Shown: positions 28,252-36,276 of the stretch, in pieces
How the letters are laid out: every line of letters starts with the position of its first letter
Position numbering within the stretch: position 1 is the first letter of the stretch
From: Candidatus Borrelia undatumii
Lineage (GTDB): Bacteria; Spirochaetota; Spirochaetia; Borreliales; Borreliaceae
DNA: 64,000 nt
Direction of reading: 5' to 3'
NCBI RefSeq assembly: GCF_020882015.2
Contig: NZ_CP086555.2
Span: forward strand, 744,001-808,000
Notes under the pieces: generated by a model
What the model saw: only the letters and a program-made list of their open reading frames with translations
What the model was told of the DNA's origin: nothing
Databases searched by the model: none
Program-made: the position numbers and the translations under genes

Positions 28252-29829
28252 TCATTGCAGTAATCTTTCATAAGATTTAATTATTTCGTTTTCAACACCA
28301 TCTTTCTTTAGGATTTGAGTTGCAATTATTTTTCCAAGTTGAACCCCTTCTTGGTCAAATGAATTTATGTTAAGTAAAAACCCCTCAAACATTACTTTGT
28401 TTTCATAGTGAGCTAGTATTGCACCTACCACATAAGGCGTAAGTTCTTTTGAATATATTAATGAGGAAGGCCTATTACCTTCAAAGTTTTTATTTCTATT
28501 TTTGTCCTCTTTACCCCGAGAGAATGCAATAATTTGAGCTACTAAATTTGCCTTTAACTTGTCGTTGTTTGATGTTTCCTCCGTTATTACATCTTGCTTT
28601 AGTTGAGATTCACTAAATCCTATTAAATCCATTGGCACTATCTCTGTTCCCTGATGAAGCATTTGAAAAAATGAGTGTTGTACATCAGTTCCAATTCCTC
28701 CCCAAATTATTCTGACCGTTTTGTAATTTATTTTTTCTCCAAATCGGTTTACACTTTTCCCATTACTTTCCATTTCGAGCTGTTGTAAGTGAAGGTAGAA
28801 ATCTTCCATTGCTTTTGAATATGCGATAATGCAATTACTACTATAATTGAGCACGTTGCTTTCGTATATACTAATCAATGCAGCCAAGAGTGGAGCGTTT
28901 TCTTTTACGTTCCTGTTTAATGCCCTTCTATCAACTTCATGAGCACCCTTCAGTATTTCTTTTGTAACATGTTCTGTAAAGCAAAGAGTAATAAGAGCAA
29001 TCCCAACAGCGGATGTTGGTGAAAATCTTCCACCAATTGAATCGTGCATAAAGAAACATTCAAGATATTCCCTTTCAAGTGCTAGTATGCTTCCCTTTGA
29101 AGTAATAATTGTAATTTGTTTCCGATAGTCTTCAATCCCATTATCTTTTAATTTTTTGATTAAAAATTGCATATTGGAGGCGGTCTCTAGTGTAGTTCCG
29201 CTTTTTGACACTACAATAAAAAGGGTCTCATTAAGATCTATGTCGCTTAAAACTTCTCCAGCTTCGTCTGGATCAATATTTGAAATAAAATAAGCTTTCA
29301 TCAGATATAAATTTTTCTTCCTAGCATAATTTTTTATTGCGGTATACAATGCCCTAGGACCAAGACTCGAGCCACCAATGCCAATTTGTACTACGTTTTT
29401 AAATGATTTGCCTTTTACGCTTTTAATTGTCCCATTTTGGACTTGTTTTGCAAATTCTAAAATTCTTTTAAGCTCTTTTTCGAAGAATTCTCGCATATTT
29501 TCACCATTCTCTGTTACTTCTGTACCCAAAAGGCCTCTAGTTAAATGGTGTAAAACTTTCCTTTTTTCACTGATATTAACATCTACTCCATTAACAGTCT
29601 CTCTATGTTTTTCTACTAGATTTGCTTCATCGCTTAAGTGTTGAAATATTTTTAGATGAGTCTCGTTAATTTGTTTTGTGGCATAGTTGTAATTTACAGC
29701 ATCACCGTCTATTTTGATATCGTATTCCTTTATTCTTTCTGAAGTTATAGCCTTTTTTAATGCTTCAGGTTCAATTTTCGCTAATTCTTGAAAATTTTTA
29801 AGCTTATTAAGATTTTGATAATTGAGCAC
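28252..29829 (-). CDS. pgi: glucose-6-phosphate isomerase
   Basis: Interconverts glucose 6-phosphate and fructose 6-phosphate in glycolysis. PGI signatures are the IGIGGSSLGP sugar-phosphate motif, SKSGTTLET, GGRFSPTSAVG, and the GTDVQHSFFQMLHQGT segment carrying the catalytic histidine. The C-terminal FDQEGVQLGK contains the catalytic lysine. Length is 525 aa. The start is GTG at 29829 with GGAGG upstream. The small ParB-domain gene ends 35 nt upstream on the same strand. Confidence 0.96.
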   Translation of the reverse strand: MLNYQNLNKLKNFQELAKIEPEALKKAITSERIKEYDIKIDGDAVNYNYATKQINETHLKIFQHLSDEANLVEKHRETVNGVDVNISEKRKVLHHLTRGLLGTEVTENGENMREFFEKELKRILEFAKQVQNGTIKSVKGKSFKNVVQIGIGGSSLGPRALYTAIKNYARKKNLYLMKAYFISNIDPDEAGEVLSDIDLNETLFIVVSKSGTTLETASNMQFLIKKLKDNGIEDYRKQITIITSKGSILALEREYLECFFMHDSIGGRFSPTSAVGIALITLCFTEHVTKEILKGAHEVDRRALNRNVKENAPLLAALISIYESNVLNYSSNCIIAYSKAMEDFYLHLQQLEMESNGKSVNRFGEKINYKTVRIIWGGIGTDVQHSFFQMLHQGTEIVPMDLIGFSESQLKQDVITEETSNNDKLKANLVAQIIAFSRGKEDKNRNKNFEGNRPSSLIYSKELTPYVVGAILAHYENKVMFEGFLLNINSFDQEGVQLGKIIATQILKKDGVENEIIKSYERLLQ

Positions 29830-29864
29830 AAATTTCCTCCAATAAATGTTACATAACTTAAATT

Positions 29865-30263
29865 CTAGCGTGTTTTTATTCTTTTAAAGAATTTTTTTAG
29901 TTTTAGAATAATAAATTTTAAAACTTTTATTATTCTATTTTTTTCTAAGTAAATTTTTAGTTGTTCTTCTCCAGCACTTGATTCACTTCTTGTTAATGAT
30001 TTTCTAGTATTATTTTCATCGAGTTCTATCTCAAGCAGAACTTTTTTATCTTCTACGGGTATCACCTTGACCTCAACTTCTTTGTAGCCAAGTTCCTTTA
30101 AAACTTGATATCTTCTAAATCCTGCTACTAAATTTTTGTTCTTGTCTATTATTATTGGATAAATCAAGCCATGTTTTCTTATGCTTTCTTTAAGAGCTGC
30201 CACATCTCCCGTATTCTGTCTGATTCTATCCTTTATTCTTATTTGCTCTATATCTATTAACAT
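29865..30263 (-). CDS. small ParB N-terminal-domain (ParB/Srx-like) protein
   Basis: 132 residues matching only the N-terminal ParB/sulfiredoxin-like nuclease domain, with the IRKHGLIYPIII and GFRRYQVLKELG segments (about 28-65). The KorB/ParB helix-turn-helix DNA-binding domain and dimerisation domain are missing. The C terminus is a basic tail. It therefore cannot act as a canonical ParB/Spo0J. It may be a CTP-binding or regulatory fragment; the function is unknown. It starts 5 nt after the PBP1A stop codon and is likely co-transcribed with it. Confidence 0.75.
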   Translation of the reverse strand: MLIDIEQIRIKDRIRQNTGDVAALKESIRKHGLIYPIIIDKNKNLVAGFRRYQVLKELGYKEVEVKVIPVEDKKVLLEIELDENNTRKSLTRSESSAGEEQLKIYLEKNRIIKVLKFIILKLKKFFKRIKTR

Positions 30264-30268
30264 TGTTA

Positions 30269-32956
30269 TTAATCCAACTGAATGTTTTCCCCATTGACAT
30301 CTTTGTTTTCATTTTCATAAGTAAGAGGACCCTCTTTTTCTGTCTCATTTTCTTTAATATCCGAGCCATTTTTTTCCTCTATCTTATCCGAATCAACATT
30401 GTCATTCATCATTTTATCTTCTATATCCTGAGGCTCGACTTTATTATCATAAGTTTTTTCCAAATCACTATTGTCCTTATCTGGGCTGCTTTGATTTTTG
30501 ATGTATGCTCCATCAGGCTTATCAAAATCGTAATTTATGTACTCAAATTCTTGTGTTTCAATATTTAAGTCATCATTGCTGTTGATGTTGTCAATTCCGT
30601 AAACATTAAATTCCATTTTATTTAAAAGATCAGATTTATTTTCGTAATACTTTGATCTCTCAAGTGGTTGAGTACCTTCTATGAATATTTCATTTATTAC
30701 TTTTTCGTTTGGTACTCCTTCCGGCAATAAGCCCGTCTCTGCTTGTACAGCTACATTGATTATTCCGGTGGGTCTTATGAAAACTTTTTTGGGTAAATTC
30801 TTATGATATTTTGCCATAAACTTACCCCAACTAGGACCTGCCAGGCCTGTTCCCGTACCGGCAGTCCCTAGTGAATATCCCTTCTTGTCAAAACCAACCC
30901 AAAGAGCCGCTGTTACGTAGGGTGAATATCCTATTGCCCATCCATCTGCCCAGTTTTGTGTGGTTCCCGATTTTCCTGCAATATCAGAATTGAAATCTTT
31001 AAGGTTCGTATATCTCTGGTTTGCTAGAGTTCCGTATTGAATTGTTGATTTCATCATGTCTGTCATAATGTATGCAGCCTGAGGAGACATTATTTGCGCG
31101 CTAGCTCCCCTGTTTTTTATTTCAGCTAAAATGTTTGATTCCACGTTTGCTACTATTTTGCCATTCCTATCTTCAATATGTCTTATTCCGTAAGGCTCTA
31201 CCTCTTTACCATTGTTTCCCAAAATTGCGAACGCTCTTGCCATTTGTATTGGAGATGTTGAGATAACACCAAGAGCAAGGGGATAAACTTTGGGAAATGT
31301 TTTATTAATCTCATTTTGATCTTTTATTCCAAGTAGTTTAGCAGAGTAGCTAATTGCATCATCAAACCCTAATGTGTCTAATACCCTAAGGGATGGTATA
31401 TTCAAAGATAAAGCTAACACCCTACGTGTTAATACACTGCCTCTCCACTTTCCTCCGTAATTTTCAGGAGCATAAACATCTCCTGTTTCGTTAAAAAAAG
31501 CTACTGGAGAATCTGAGAACATTGTAGCAGGGGTAATCTTTTTAAGATCAATGGCAGCTGAAAAGTATAAAGACTTAAAGGCACTTCCAGGTTGTATTTT
31601 TGCCTGTGTTGCTCTATTAAACTCACTCCCCTTATTATATCCGCTACCACCAACCATTGCCTTTATTGCTCCCGTTGTGGTGTCTATTGCTATGAATGCA
31701 CCTTCTGGTTGAATTACGGAGCTTGGGTTTATTTTATTTTTCATAGTGTATTCTTTTGTTGCCTTATCTATTGAATCGGCGCCCAATACTGCTGCAAAGC
31801 TTGCAATTAAGTCAATATTATCCTCATAAAATTTTCTTGTTCTAAGCTTTTTGTATTGCCTGCCGTTTACTCTAGTACTTGTTATCCCAAACAGATCAGA
31901 TATTGTGTCAATTACAGGAACTATTTCCGAATTAATTATTAATGTTTCAGACGATTTGGTGGAGTTGTACATTTTGCGAGCCTTCAAGATCATATCATGG
32001 GTAACCTCATCTGCGCATTTTTGTGCATCAAGATCAAGCGTTGTGTAGATTGAGTATCCATCTTTGTATATGTTTGCTCCAGCTGGAAGATGTTTAATGA
32101 TTCTCTGTCTTACATATTCTGAGAAGTAAGGGGCATTATCCTCCTTGTAAGAGATAGCAGATGTGTCTGCCATACGAGTCCAATCGTAGTTTTCCCAATA
32201 TTCATTAAACTCCCTCTCAGCTAGTTCAGAACTTATTATTCCATTGGCTACAACCTGATTTAAAACCGCTTTTTGTATTTTTTTGGAGAACTCCGGATTG
32301 TAGAACGGAGAATAAAGCTTCGCATTTGGCAATTGTATAAGCATTAAAACAGCCTCTGCAGTGTTAATGTCTTTGACACTTTTGTTAAAAAAGAAAGAGG
32401 CGGCTGCTACTACTCCATAATTTCCATTCCCAAAATAGACTTTGTTTAAATACCTCTCAAGTATTTCGTACTTTGATAGTTTTTTCTCAAGTTGTATAGC
32501 CCACCAAATCTCATTTAGTTTCCTCAAGACGGATCTTTTTGCTTGATTGGTATAAAGAAGCTTTGCCAGTTGTTGCGTTAAAGTACTTCCTCCCGAAAAG
32601 TATCTACCAAGTGCGATATTAAAAGCAGCACGAAGCATTCCCATTAGTGAGAAACCTCTGTGAGAGTAAAATTCAGTGTCTTCACGTATCAAAAGAGTGT
32701 TTATTAGATTATCAGGCATTTCTTTCAAAGAAAGTAATTCTCTGTTCTCATCAGATATGAATTGCGTAATAATTCTACCGTTAGCATCAAAAAGTTTTGA
32801 AGGTACAGCGGGGTTTGAGTCCCCAAAATTTTTGTCTTTTTGTGTGTTAATAGTTTGAACCACCGCAATCGAGAGCATAATAACGGAAAGACTGGCAATA
32901 AAGCATGTCAAATAAAGGAGTGTGACGCCTCTACTATCTAAATTAAGATCTTTCAA
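30269..32956 (-). CDS. class A penicillin-binding protein (PBP1A type)
   Basis: Bifunctional peptidoglycan synthase. It has one N-terminal membrane anchor (about residues 12-35), then the GT51 glycosyltransferase domain with catalytic glutamate in REDTEFYSHRG near residue 91 and the GGSTLTQQLAK motif. The transpeptidase domain has the SAFKS active-site tetrad near 458 and KSGTT near 660. After about residue 770 comes an acidic, Asn/Asp/Glu-rich tail of about 120 residues, probably disordered and periplasmic, which is unusual. The start is TTG with GAGGA upstream. The ParB-domain gene follows after 5 nt. Confidence 0.94.
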   Translation of the reverse strand: MKDLNLDSRGVTLLYLTCFIASLSVIMLSIAVVQTINTQKDKNFGDSNPAVPSKLFDANGRIITQFISDENRELLSLKEMPDNLINTLLIREDTEFYSHRGFSLMGMLRAAFNIALGRYFSGGSTLTQQLAKLLYTNQAKRSVLRKLNEIWWAIQLEKKLSKYEILERYLNKVYFGNGNYGVVAAASFFFNKSVKDINTAEAVLMLIQLPNAKLYSPFYNPEFSKKIQKAVLNQVVANGIISSELAEREFNEYWENYDWTRMADTSAISYKEDNAPYFSEYVRQRIIKHLPAGANIYKDGYSIYTTLDLDAQKCADEVTHDMILKARKMYNSTKSSETLIINSEIVPVIDTISDLFGITSTRVNGRQYKKLRTRKFYEDNIDLIASFAAVLGADSIDKATKEYTMKNKINPSSVIQPEGAFIAIDTTTGAIKAMVGGSGYNKGSEFNRATQAKIQPGSAFKSLYFSAAIDLKKITPATMFSDSPVAFFNETGDVYAPENYGGKWRGSVLTRRVLALSLNIPSLRVLDTLGFDDAISYSAKLLGIKDQNEINKTFPKVYPLALGVISTSPIQMARAFAILGNNGKEVEPYGIRHIEDRNGKIVANVESNILAEIKNRGASAQIMSPQAAYIMTDMMKSTIQYGTLANQRYTNLKDFNSDIAGKSGTTQNWADGWAIGYSPYVTAALWVGFDKKGYSLGTAGTGTGLAGPSWGKFMAKYHKNLPKKVFIRPTGIINVAVQAETGLLPEGVPNEKVINEIFIEGTQPLERSKYYENKSDLLNKMEFNVYGIDNINSNDDLNIETQEFEYINYDFDKPDGAYIKNQSSPDKDNSDLEKTYDNKVEPQDIEDKMMNDNVDSDKIEEKNGSDIKENETEKEGPLTYENENKDVNGENIQLD

Positions 32957-33017
32957 GCTGTATCCTCATATGCAATTATACTATAAATAAAATAGAATTA
33001 ATAATGTTTTTCTTTAG

Positions 33018-33046
33018 TTGTGATAACACGAAAATGTTGTTATACT
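33018..33046 (+). promoter_or_regulatory. promoter for plzA with a long leader
   Basis: TTGTGA (33018-33023) and TATACT (33041-33046) are separated by exactly 17 nt. Transcription from about 33053 would give plzA a 5' leader of about 305 nt. In the rest of the 402-bp gap between the PBP1A and plzA genes I see a possible minus-strand TATAAT box (32980-32975) for PBP1A and no convincing small gene. Confidence 0.55.
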
Positions 33047-33358
33047 TTCTTCCCATATGTGTTGTGCGGGTTCCGTAGTGCGAGTTAGAGATAAGCGAAA
33101 GTATTGAATTTAGAGGTGTTTGTGTTGTTATTTTTGTTTAATGCGACCAAATTCTTGGAGTAAAAGTTTTATTTTTGGGTTTGTTGTATTAACTTGTAGG
33201 ATGCTGATTGTATTTGGTGTCTTGAATGAAATTATTTTTAGGTGATTTGTGATAGCCCGAAGGGTTTGGAGTTGTGTTTCAGTAAGGTTCTTAAGTGTCA
33301 GATGTCGGTTTTGATTATTCTGTGTTTTTGTTGTTTGTTAGGTTGAAAGGAGAAGTTT

Positions 33359-34144
33359 ATGCTTTTGTCTAGGAAAATAAGAGATTATGAGTCTAAGTAT
33401 AAAGGTAAAGAAATTAAGATGAGTACTGAGATAAGCAGTTTCCTTAATGTCAGAAATACCGTTGAGATGAAGGTTGGCGGTTATATGGTGCATGGAGTGA
33501 TTTATTCTATTTCTATGAATTGTATTAAGATTATTTTTCAGGATGATACAGTTTTACCGAATTTAGCTAAAAATAGAAATATGGGAAATATTCAACTCAG
33601 AAGATTTGATGATTTTGAGGACAATTCTTTTTTTATCCCACCCTTGGCTGTTAGATTAGCAAACATGTCTGATTATCCTTCTCAGGAGAGGAATTATAAT
33701 TTGCTAACTCTGGATTTTTTATCTTCTATGCCAGAAGAGTTTGCTATTAAGGTTGGCAAGCTTCTTGACTTAAAGCTTGGGCAGAATCAAAGAATACATG
33801 AGCGTATTGTCGTTGATAAAGATTCACTTAGAAGGCTTAACCTTAACTTGGAGAAGACTTTTCTTGAATTTAATGGGATGAGACATAAGTGTTTGATTAA
33901 GGACTTATCTTATGGAGGGGCATTGTTGATTTCTTATTTTGATTATGAAGAAGCGGGAGAAAAGGAAATTGATTTGACTTTGAATTTTAATATTGCAGAT
34001 AAGGAAGTCTTTATTAAGGGAAAGTCAAGAAATTTAAGTGTTATTCAGACTCCTAACGGCAAAGTTTTGGCTTTAGGGGTTGCATTTTGTGAGGAGGAAA
34101 TACCTCTTGAATATACTATGCTAATCCATGATTATTTTAATTAG
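33359..34144 (+). CDS. plzA: PilZ-domain c-di-GMP receptor PlzA
   Basis: Cyclic-di-GMP effector protein. The C-terminal PilZ domain has the RxxxR motif at R145 and R149 and the D-x-S-x-x-G motif at D182, S184 and G187, both complete. The N-terminal half (about 1-135) is a PilZN3-like domain. Length 261 aa and motif positions agree with what I recall of B. burgdorferi PlzA. AAAGGAG lies 6 nt before the ATG. It is a single-gene unit with a long predicted leader. Confidence 0.96.
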   Translation: MLLSRKIRDYESKYKGKEIKMSTEISSFLNVRNTVEMKVGGYMVHGVIYSISMNCIKIIFQDDTVLPNLAKNRNMGNIQLRRFDDFEDNSFFIPPLAVRLANMSDYPSQERNYNLLTLDFLSSMPEEFAIKVGKLLDLKLGQNQRIHERIVVDKDSLRRLNLNLEKTFLEFNGMRHKCLIKDLSYGGALLISYFDYEEAGEKEIDLTLNFNIADKEVFIKGKSRNLSVIQTPNGKVLALGVAFCEEEIPLEYTMLIHDYFN

Positions 34145-34346
34145 ATTTTTTAATTGAAAACTTGTGTTTGGGAGTGTTGTTCTGCATTGATCCTACAGAA
34201 AATTGAAGCCGGGTGTTTTGTCGGTAGACGTAGGTTAGGCGAATTTTAAGAGTTGAATAAGTTTTAAATTGTAATCAAGGATCACATTGAAATGTTTGTT
34301 CTAGCAGATGCAGGTTGTGGTTAGCAAAGGACAAACAAAAGATGAT

Positions 34347-35351
34347 TTAGTTGCTAATGAATTTGTTCAAGCTAGCTTTCATAAGTCTGTTATTAATCGA
34401 ATAACCAAGCCCGCTGTTGTGTGTGTACTCTGCAAGTATTTGTTTATATCTTTTTTCAGAGTCTACAAATTCCCTGTATATGCTGGCAGCATACTCTTCA
34501 AGTGTGTTGTATACACAAATATTATGTACCATACTGTAAAATTTATTAAACCAATATGAATTAAGAGTATCTCGTGTAATGAGTACTTTTGTGTATCTGT
34601 TAGTCATGTATTTCCTTATATTATCTTGCCCATTGAACAAATAAACAGGTATGCGTGGTCTGTAATGTTGTAGTAAATTACCAGGCGATGCAGCTGCTGC
34701 TTTTCCTAAAGCGTAGTCTACACTAACTTCTTTTCCAAGTGATTCCTGTATTGCCTCTCTTGTAACTGCTCCTGGACGCAATATTAATACATCATCTGAT
34801 TCGGTGAAGCTTACAACAGTTGATTCTATTCCAATATTTAAACTCACATCATACTTAATTATTCCCTTAACTAGTCCATTAAGTTCTCTGTATGCCATTT
34901 CAAAATTGGTAGCACTAGGGCGTCTTGACAGATTGGCTGAGGGCGCTGCTATTGGAACCCCACTCATCTTAATCAAATCCAATGCTACGGGATTCTTTGG
35001 TATTCTTATTGCAACACTGTCAAGACCCCCACATGCAAATCTAGACACCCTACCGGCGCTTTTAAGCACAAATGTTATGGGACCTGGAGTAAATTTTTGC
35101 ATTAAACGCAGTGCACTTCTGCCAATGTAACTTGTAAGTTCTCTTGCTTTCTCTATTGAATCAACATGTACGATTAATGGGTTTACAATGGGACGTCTCT
35201 TAACGGCAAAGATCAGCCTAACAGCATTATCATCGCATGCATTAGCCCCAAGTCCGTATACCGTTTCTGTGGGAAATGCTACCAACCCTCCCTCTTTTAT
35301 AAAAGAGGCTGCTCTTTCTATTTCTCCACGCCCTATTAACTCTGTCTTCAT
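34347..35351 (-). CDS. tsaC: threonylcarbamoyl-AMP synthase (Sua5/TsaC2 type)
   Basis: Makes threonylcarbamoyl-adenylate for the t6A37 modification of ANN-decoding tRNAs. The YrdC fold is clear: FPTETVYGLGANA near residue 26, KRRPIVNPL near 50, and PSANLS near 137. An extra C-terminal Sua5 domain after about residue 215 (HYRPRIPVYLF) makes it the long form (334 aa). The gene faces plzA convergently; 202 nt lie between them without a visible gene. A DNA-repair or repressor role, sometimes given in old notes, is not supported. Confidence 0.93.
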   Translation of the reverse strand: MKTELIGRGEIERAASFIKEGGLVAFPTETVYGLGANACDDNAVRLIFAVKRRPIVNPLIVHVDSIEKARELTSYIGRSALRLMQKFTPGPITFVLKSAGRVSRFACGGLDSVAIRIPKNPVALDLIKMSGVPIAAPSANLSRRPSATNFEMAYRELNGLVKGIIKYDVSLNIGIESTVVSFTESDDVLILRPGAVTREAIQESLGKEVSVDYALGKAAAASPGNLLQHYRPRIPVYLFNGQDNIRKYMTNRYTKVLITRDTLNSYWFNKFYSMVHNICVYNTLEEYAASIYREFVDSEKRYKQILAEYTHNSGLGYSINNRLMKASLNKFISN

Positions 35352-35464
35352 TGTACCGTTTTGTTTACTTCTTTTTGCAACTTTTTTACGCTTTAAATAT
35401 TTTTCATTAAAACAAAAAATTTGAAAATAAACAATTTGTGTTAAAGCCCAGCTTAATTTTCCTG

Positions 35465-35492
35465 TTGAAAATCTTGGGTTTTATATTATAAT
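35465..35492 (+). promoter_or_regulatory. promoter of rlpA overlapping the first in-frame ATG
   Basis: TTGAAA (35465-35470) and TATAAT (35487-35492) with a 16-nt spacer. The -10 box covers the first two bases of the in-frame ATG at 35491, so transcription should begin at about 35499-35500, exactly at the second ATG. Confidence 0.65.
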
Positions 35493-35499
35493 GAGCATT

Positions 35500-36276
35500 A
35501 TGAGGAATTTTCTTAATCCCAGTGGCCTTGTTTTCATTTTCTCTTTCTTGTTTCTTGTTATCGTTAGGTTGGATAGCGCTACTGTGGGTCTTGCTTCTTG
35601 GTACGGGGAGGCTTTTCATGGTAAGACTACTGCTAATGGCGAGAGGTTTGATATGACGGCACTTACTGCTGCGCACAAGGAGCTTCCATTTAATACTGTC
35701 GTTCGGGTTACTAATTTATTAAATAATAGAACTGTTGTTGTAAGGATTAATGATAGGGGGCCTTTTAGGAAGGATAGAGTAATTGATTTGTCAAAGTCGG
35801 CTGCCGAAAAGCTAGATTTTCTGGGAATAGGAGTTGCGCCTGTAAAAATTGAGATATTGGAAAAATTGGATGAAGAGAAGGTTTTAGCAAAGAATAATGA
35901 TGGATCTTTTGGTATGGTAGATTCTTCTAGGGTAGAGCCTTCTGAGTCCAGTTCGAAATCGGATAAAGACGCTCTTGCGGGAAAAAAGGAGGCTGTTGTT
36001 GCAGATAATCCTTTAGATAAATCTGATATTGAGCCTGATTTTTATATACAGGTTGGTTCTTATAAAATGAGAGATTACGCTGAAAGAGCTTATAAGACGC
36101 TGCGGAAAGTTGGTTTAAATGTTTTAATAAATGTACATGGGTCTTTTTTTACAGTTTTTATACCTACTGCTGCGGATGATGTACAGAAAAATGTCGAACT
36201 TATTAAATCTACAGGGTATAAGGATGTTTTGGTAAGAAAGACAAGGATTTTAGGGGAGAGTTTAACTATAGATTAG
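35500..36276 (+). CDS. rlpA: RlpA-like septal transglycosylase with SPOR domain
   Basis: Peptidoglycan-acting double-psi beta-barrel protein. After a signal peptide (about residues 1-27, likely cut after DSA) comes the RlpA domain with GLASWYG, the catalytic-type histidine in LTAAHKELPF and aspartate in INDRGPF. A Ser/Lys/Asp-rich linker (about 135-175) leads to a C-terminal SPOR domain (about 180-255) that should bind denuded glycan at division sites. There is no lipobox cysteine, unlike E. coli RlpA, so the protein is probably soluble in the periplasm. I chose ATG 35500 because the promoter leaves the upstream ATG 35491 untranscribed. Confidence 0.88.
   Translation: MRNFLNPSGLVFIFSFLFLVIVRLDSATVGLASWYGEAFHGKTTANGERFDMTALTAAHKELPFNTVVRVTNLLNNRTVVVRINDRGPFRKDRVIDLSKSAAEKLDFLGIGVAPVKIEILEKLDEEKVLAKNNDGSFGMVDSSRVEPSESSSKSDKDALAGKKEAVVADNPLDKSDIEPDFYIQVGSYKMRDYAERAYKTLRKVGLNVLINVHGSFFTVFIPTAADDVQKNVELIKSTGYKDVLVRKTRILGESLTID

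Noticed and set aside
34145-34346. Possible gene or terminator between plzA and sua5
   Set aside because: No convincing frame, hairpin with T run or RNA motif is visible.
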